A stretch of 64,000 bases of DNA from Gallintestinimicrobium propionicum. GTDB taxonomy: Bacteria > Bacillota > Clostridia > Lachnospirales > Lachnospiraceae. The DNA is taken from positions 1-64,000 of the forward strand of contig NZ_JAOQJY010000006.1 of the NCBI RefSeq assembly GCF_025567525.1, in the 5' to 3' direction. The translations under genes and the position numbers were made by a program. Position 1 is the first letter of the stretch. The number at the start of each line of letters is the position of its first letter. Below the pieces are notes generated by a model. That model was not told the origin of the DNA. It was given only the letters and a program-made list of their open reading frames with translations, and ran no database searches. Shown piece by piece: positions 62,162-64,000 of this stretch.

Positions 62162-62920
62162 CTACAGATACTCTGTCAGTACCACTGCTGCCAGCATGAA
62201 AAGTTCGCACATCTGGACAAACCATCCTGCCAGGTCCCCCGACAGGCCGCCGAATTTTCCAATCAGCCGGAACCGATAATACAAAAAAGTCCCGATTGCG
62301 GCAATGCTTACGCCAATTCCTTTTTTCCTACAGCAAATACAGCAAAGGACACAAAGGACTGCTGCCAGGACAGCAAGAAACGTTCGCACCTTCTTTTTAT
62401 CCGCGTACTCTGCAAAAGTATATGCCAGACCACTGTTTTTCGCAAGAGGAAAGCTCGCAACTGCAAGCCCGGAAAGGCTTCTGCTGATACAATAGCCAAA
62501 CGCCAGCGCCATCAGATCTGCCTGCATTTGTGCTGCCGTCACTGCAAGAGCAAGCTGGGCGATAAAATAACAGCCCAGCCAGATCGCCGCGAACGCGCCC
62601 ATATGAGGGTCCTTTAAAATCTGTAGCTTTTTTTCTGTATCCTGATGACTTGCCAGCGCATCTGCCGTATCGCAGAAGCCGTCCAGATGAATGCCTCCGG
62701 TCACAAGCACCGGAAGTACACAGATTCCCGCCGCCAGTATCCATTCCGAAAACTCCATCCGCAGGCACACAAAACGCCACAGGCACACCAGCGCGCCGAT
62801 CACTGCGCCGATCAGCGGGAACGCGCACAACGCATAGCGCATACTTTTATTTGTCCATTCTGTCTGCGGCATCGGAATTGCCGAAAACATCGAAAATGCC
62901 ACGATCACTGTCGAAATCAT
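62162..62920 (-). CDS. cobS: Adenosylcobinamide-GDP ribazoletransferase
   Basis: A membrane cobalamin synthase joining alpha-ribazole to adenosylcobinamide-GDP. 252 residues, with several helices and the metal-binding signature HLDGFCDTADAL. Its ATG overlaps the cobU stop by 4 bp with GGAGGAAAAATCCA in front. It acts on the products of CobU and CobT, which are both encoded just upstream. Confidence 0.94.
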   Translation of the reverse strand: MISTVIVAFSMFSAIPMPQTEWTNKSMRYALCAFPLIGAVIGALVCLWRFVCLRMEFSEWILAAGICVLPVLVTGGIHLDGFCDTADALASHQDTEKKLQILKDPHMGAFAAIWLGCYFIAQLALAVTAAQMQADLMALAFGYCISRSLSGLAVASFPLAKNSGLAYTFAEYADKKKVRTFLAVLAAVLCVLCCICCRKKGIGVSIAAIGTFLYYRFRLIGKFGGLSGDLAGWFVQMCELFMLAAVVLTEYL

Positions 62921-63447
62921 TGGATTTTTCCTCCCTGCTTATGCCAGATCCAACACCCTGCTGTAATTTCCGCTGCCGCATCCGCCATTTTTGCAATTTC
63001 CCGGTTGATTTTTCCGAGGATATCCAGATACCGCACCGTAGACGGATCATAATTTGTCCCGCCCTCGAACACTTCGTTGCTGACAATGATCAGATGCCTG
63101 CACTGGTTTTCCAGAGCTTTTACGCCTACCAGAATTTCTTCGCTGCACCGATCCTCTCCGACGCCCTCCGGCGCGTAGATTTCATTCGCAGTCAGGTTGC
63201 TCATACATTCCAGCAAAACGACGCTGTCTTTCGGAACGCGCACCTGTTTTAAACCGGTATAACATTCCACTGTCTGAAAATTTTTCTGTGCGCGCATCCC
63301 ACGATGTTTTTCAATCCGTGCCAGACATTCGTTGTCCATCGGCTGCATCGTTGCGATGTAAATACGGTTTTCCCCGGCTTCCATCGCGTAATTTTCCGCA
63401 AAAGCGCTCTTTCCACTCGCGCTTCCGCCCACAATCAATGTCAGCAT
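62917..63447 (-). CDS. cobU: Adenosylcobinamide kinase / guanylyltransferase
   Basis: A 176-residue bifunctional enzyme phosphorylating adenosylcobinamide and transferring GMP to it. P-loop GGSASGKS at 7-14 and the guanylylated His48 in RIEKHR. The C-terminal part has VSNEVFEGGTNYD, slightly different from the usual VSNEVGxGIVP. GAGGAAGGAT precedes the ATG. It is followed by cobS and the compact CobU-like gene. Confidence 0.93.
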   Translation of the reverse strand: MLTLIVGGSASGKSAFAENYAMEAGENRIYIATMQPMDNECLARIEKHRGMRAQKNFQTVECYTGLKQVRVPKDSVVLLECMSNLTANEIYAPEGVGEDRCSEEILVGVKALENQCRHLIIVSNEVFEGGTNYDPSTVRYLDILGKINREIAKMADAAAEITAGCWIWHKQGGKIQ

Positions 63448-63476
63448 ATCCTTCCTCTTTTCCGTTTTCTGCTTCC

Positions 63477-64000
63477 TTACAGCTGGCTGCCCTGCTCTTC
63501 ATACGCCTCGATCGAAAGCTCTCCGAATGTAGAACCCTGATAGACGCTGCACGCCATATCCAGCATCGGAATCGCGCACAGCGCACCGGTTCCTTCTCCG
63601 AGACGCATGCCCGCCGTGATCATCGGTTCCAGACCGATTGCATCCAGAATCATGCATCCGGCCGGTTCCGCAGATACATGCGTTGCCAGCATTGCCTTTT
63701 TGGAAGCCGGGCAGATTTTTACCGCCAAAAGTGCCGCCACTGCAGAGATCACACCATCAATCAGCACCGGAACCTGATATAGCGCGCCGCCAAGGTAGAG
63801 ACCGACCATTCCTGCAATATCGAACCCGCCAAGCATAGAGAGCACACTGAGCGGATCTTCCGGATCCGGGTGGTGAAGCTTTATCGCTTTTTTTATTGCC
63901 TCCAGTTTACGGGAAAGCCCGCTGTCAGACAAGCCTGCACCGCGTCCCGTCACAAGCAGCGGATCACAGCCAAGCAGAACCGAAGCAACCGCGCTGGACG
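63477..64000 (-). CDS. cobT: Nicotinate-nucleotide:dimethylbenzimidazole phosphoribosyltransferase, partial
   Basis: The C-terminal part (about 174 codons) of CobT; the 5' end lies beyond base 64000. The frame is open through the edge (SSAVASVLLGCDPLLVTGRG and onward), with LSVLSMLGGFDIAGMVGLYL and GMRLGEGTGALCAIPMLDMA, both family landmarks including the catalytic Glu of GEGTGA. It makes alpha-ribazole phosphate, the lower-ligand precursor. A GTG at 63953 is in frame but is internal, not the start. Confidence 0.92.
   Translation of the reverse strand, partial: SSAVASVLLGCDPLLVTGRGAGLSDSGLSRKLEAIKKAIKLHHPDPEDPLSVLSMLGGFDIAGMVGLYLGGALYQVPVLIDGVISAVAALLAVKICPASKKAMLATHVSAEPAGCMILDAIGLEPMITAGMRLGEGTGALCAIPMLDMACSVYQGSTFGELSIEAYEEQGSQL

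Noticed and set aside
1..64000. CRISPR arrays, prophage, rRNA operons, origin
   Set aside because: No regularly spaced repeats, phage structural genes, rRNA sequences or DnaA-box clusters were seen.

Overview
The window looks like a chromosomal segment of a Gram-positive anaerobe of the class Clostridia, most likely a Lachnospiraceae-type gut bacterium. This is an inference from gene content: HemZ, a long bifunctional Rel protein, a YesMN/LplABC-type sugar uptake locus, a lipoprotein serpin, anaerobic cobalamin genes and strong AGGAGG-type ribosome binding sites. Nearly everything lies on the minus strand. The plus-strand genes are a membrane LuxR-type regulator (17.9-19.5 kb), the ABC-F/PHP/Cof operon (38.8-42.1 kb) and a small membrane protein (50.7 kb). 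One assembly gap (11246-11519) starts inside a dispersed repeat.

Layout. 0-1.4 kb: a membrane-anchored protein gene broken by one extra base. 1.5-6.7 kb: hemZ, an MBL hydrolase, rel and apt. 6.9-15.4 kb: lipoprotein serpin, DUF218 protein, asparaginase, dUTPase, a tiny ORF, the gap, RNase HI, MutS-like ATPase, cytidine deaminase and purine nucleoside phosphorylase. 15.5-19.5 kb: a three-domain GDP-mannose pyrophosphorylase/phosphomannose isomerase fusion, divergent from a cache/LuxR regulator whose first membrane segment seems lost. 19.5-29.2 kb: a glycan utilisation locus with a GH3 glycosidase, a YesN/YesM two-component system and an LplC/B/A ABC importer. 29.3-33.8 kb: a visibly AT-richer insert with an ECF sigma factor, two membrane proteins and an ABC ATPase, next to a deletion derivative of an IS1182-like element. 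33.8-38.6 kb: glutamate dehydrogenase, an unknown helical protein, an SH3 protein, tRNA-Arg(CCG) and a degenerate GGDEF protein. 38.8-42.1 kb: ABC-F ATPase, PHP phosphoesterase and Cof hydrolase. 42.2-50.6 kb: an acidic small protein, an XRE regulator, a HAD phosphatase, Maf, polyphosphate kinase, an exopolyphosphatase-like protein, a DUF815 ATPase and PheA. 50.7-56.2 kb: CmpB-like protein, DHFR, thymidylate synthase, beta-CASP nuclease and ABC exporter. 56.7-64 kb: late cobalamin genes (cobH, cobQ, cobD, cbiB, a cobC-like gene, two cobU-like genes, cobS, and cobT running off the edge).

How the parts connect. The GH3 promoter and the lplA promoter share a pair of 7-bp direct repeats, 22 bp apart and 37-38 bp upstream of the -10. 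This ties the two ends of the glycan locus to one regulator, probably the YesN-type response regulator encoded between them. Three families of short structured repeats are scattered through the window. One is a 94-bp double-hairpin element that sits 7-8 bp upstream of the start codons of two unrelated genes. The cobalamin cluster carries both a normal CobU and a compact CobU-like protein without the nucleotidylated-His segment. I see no CRISPR array, prophage, rRNA or recognisable riboswitch.
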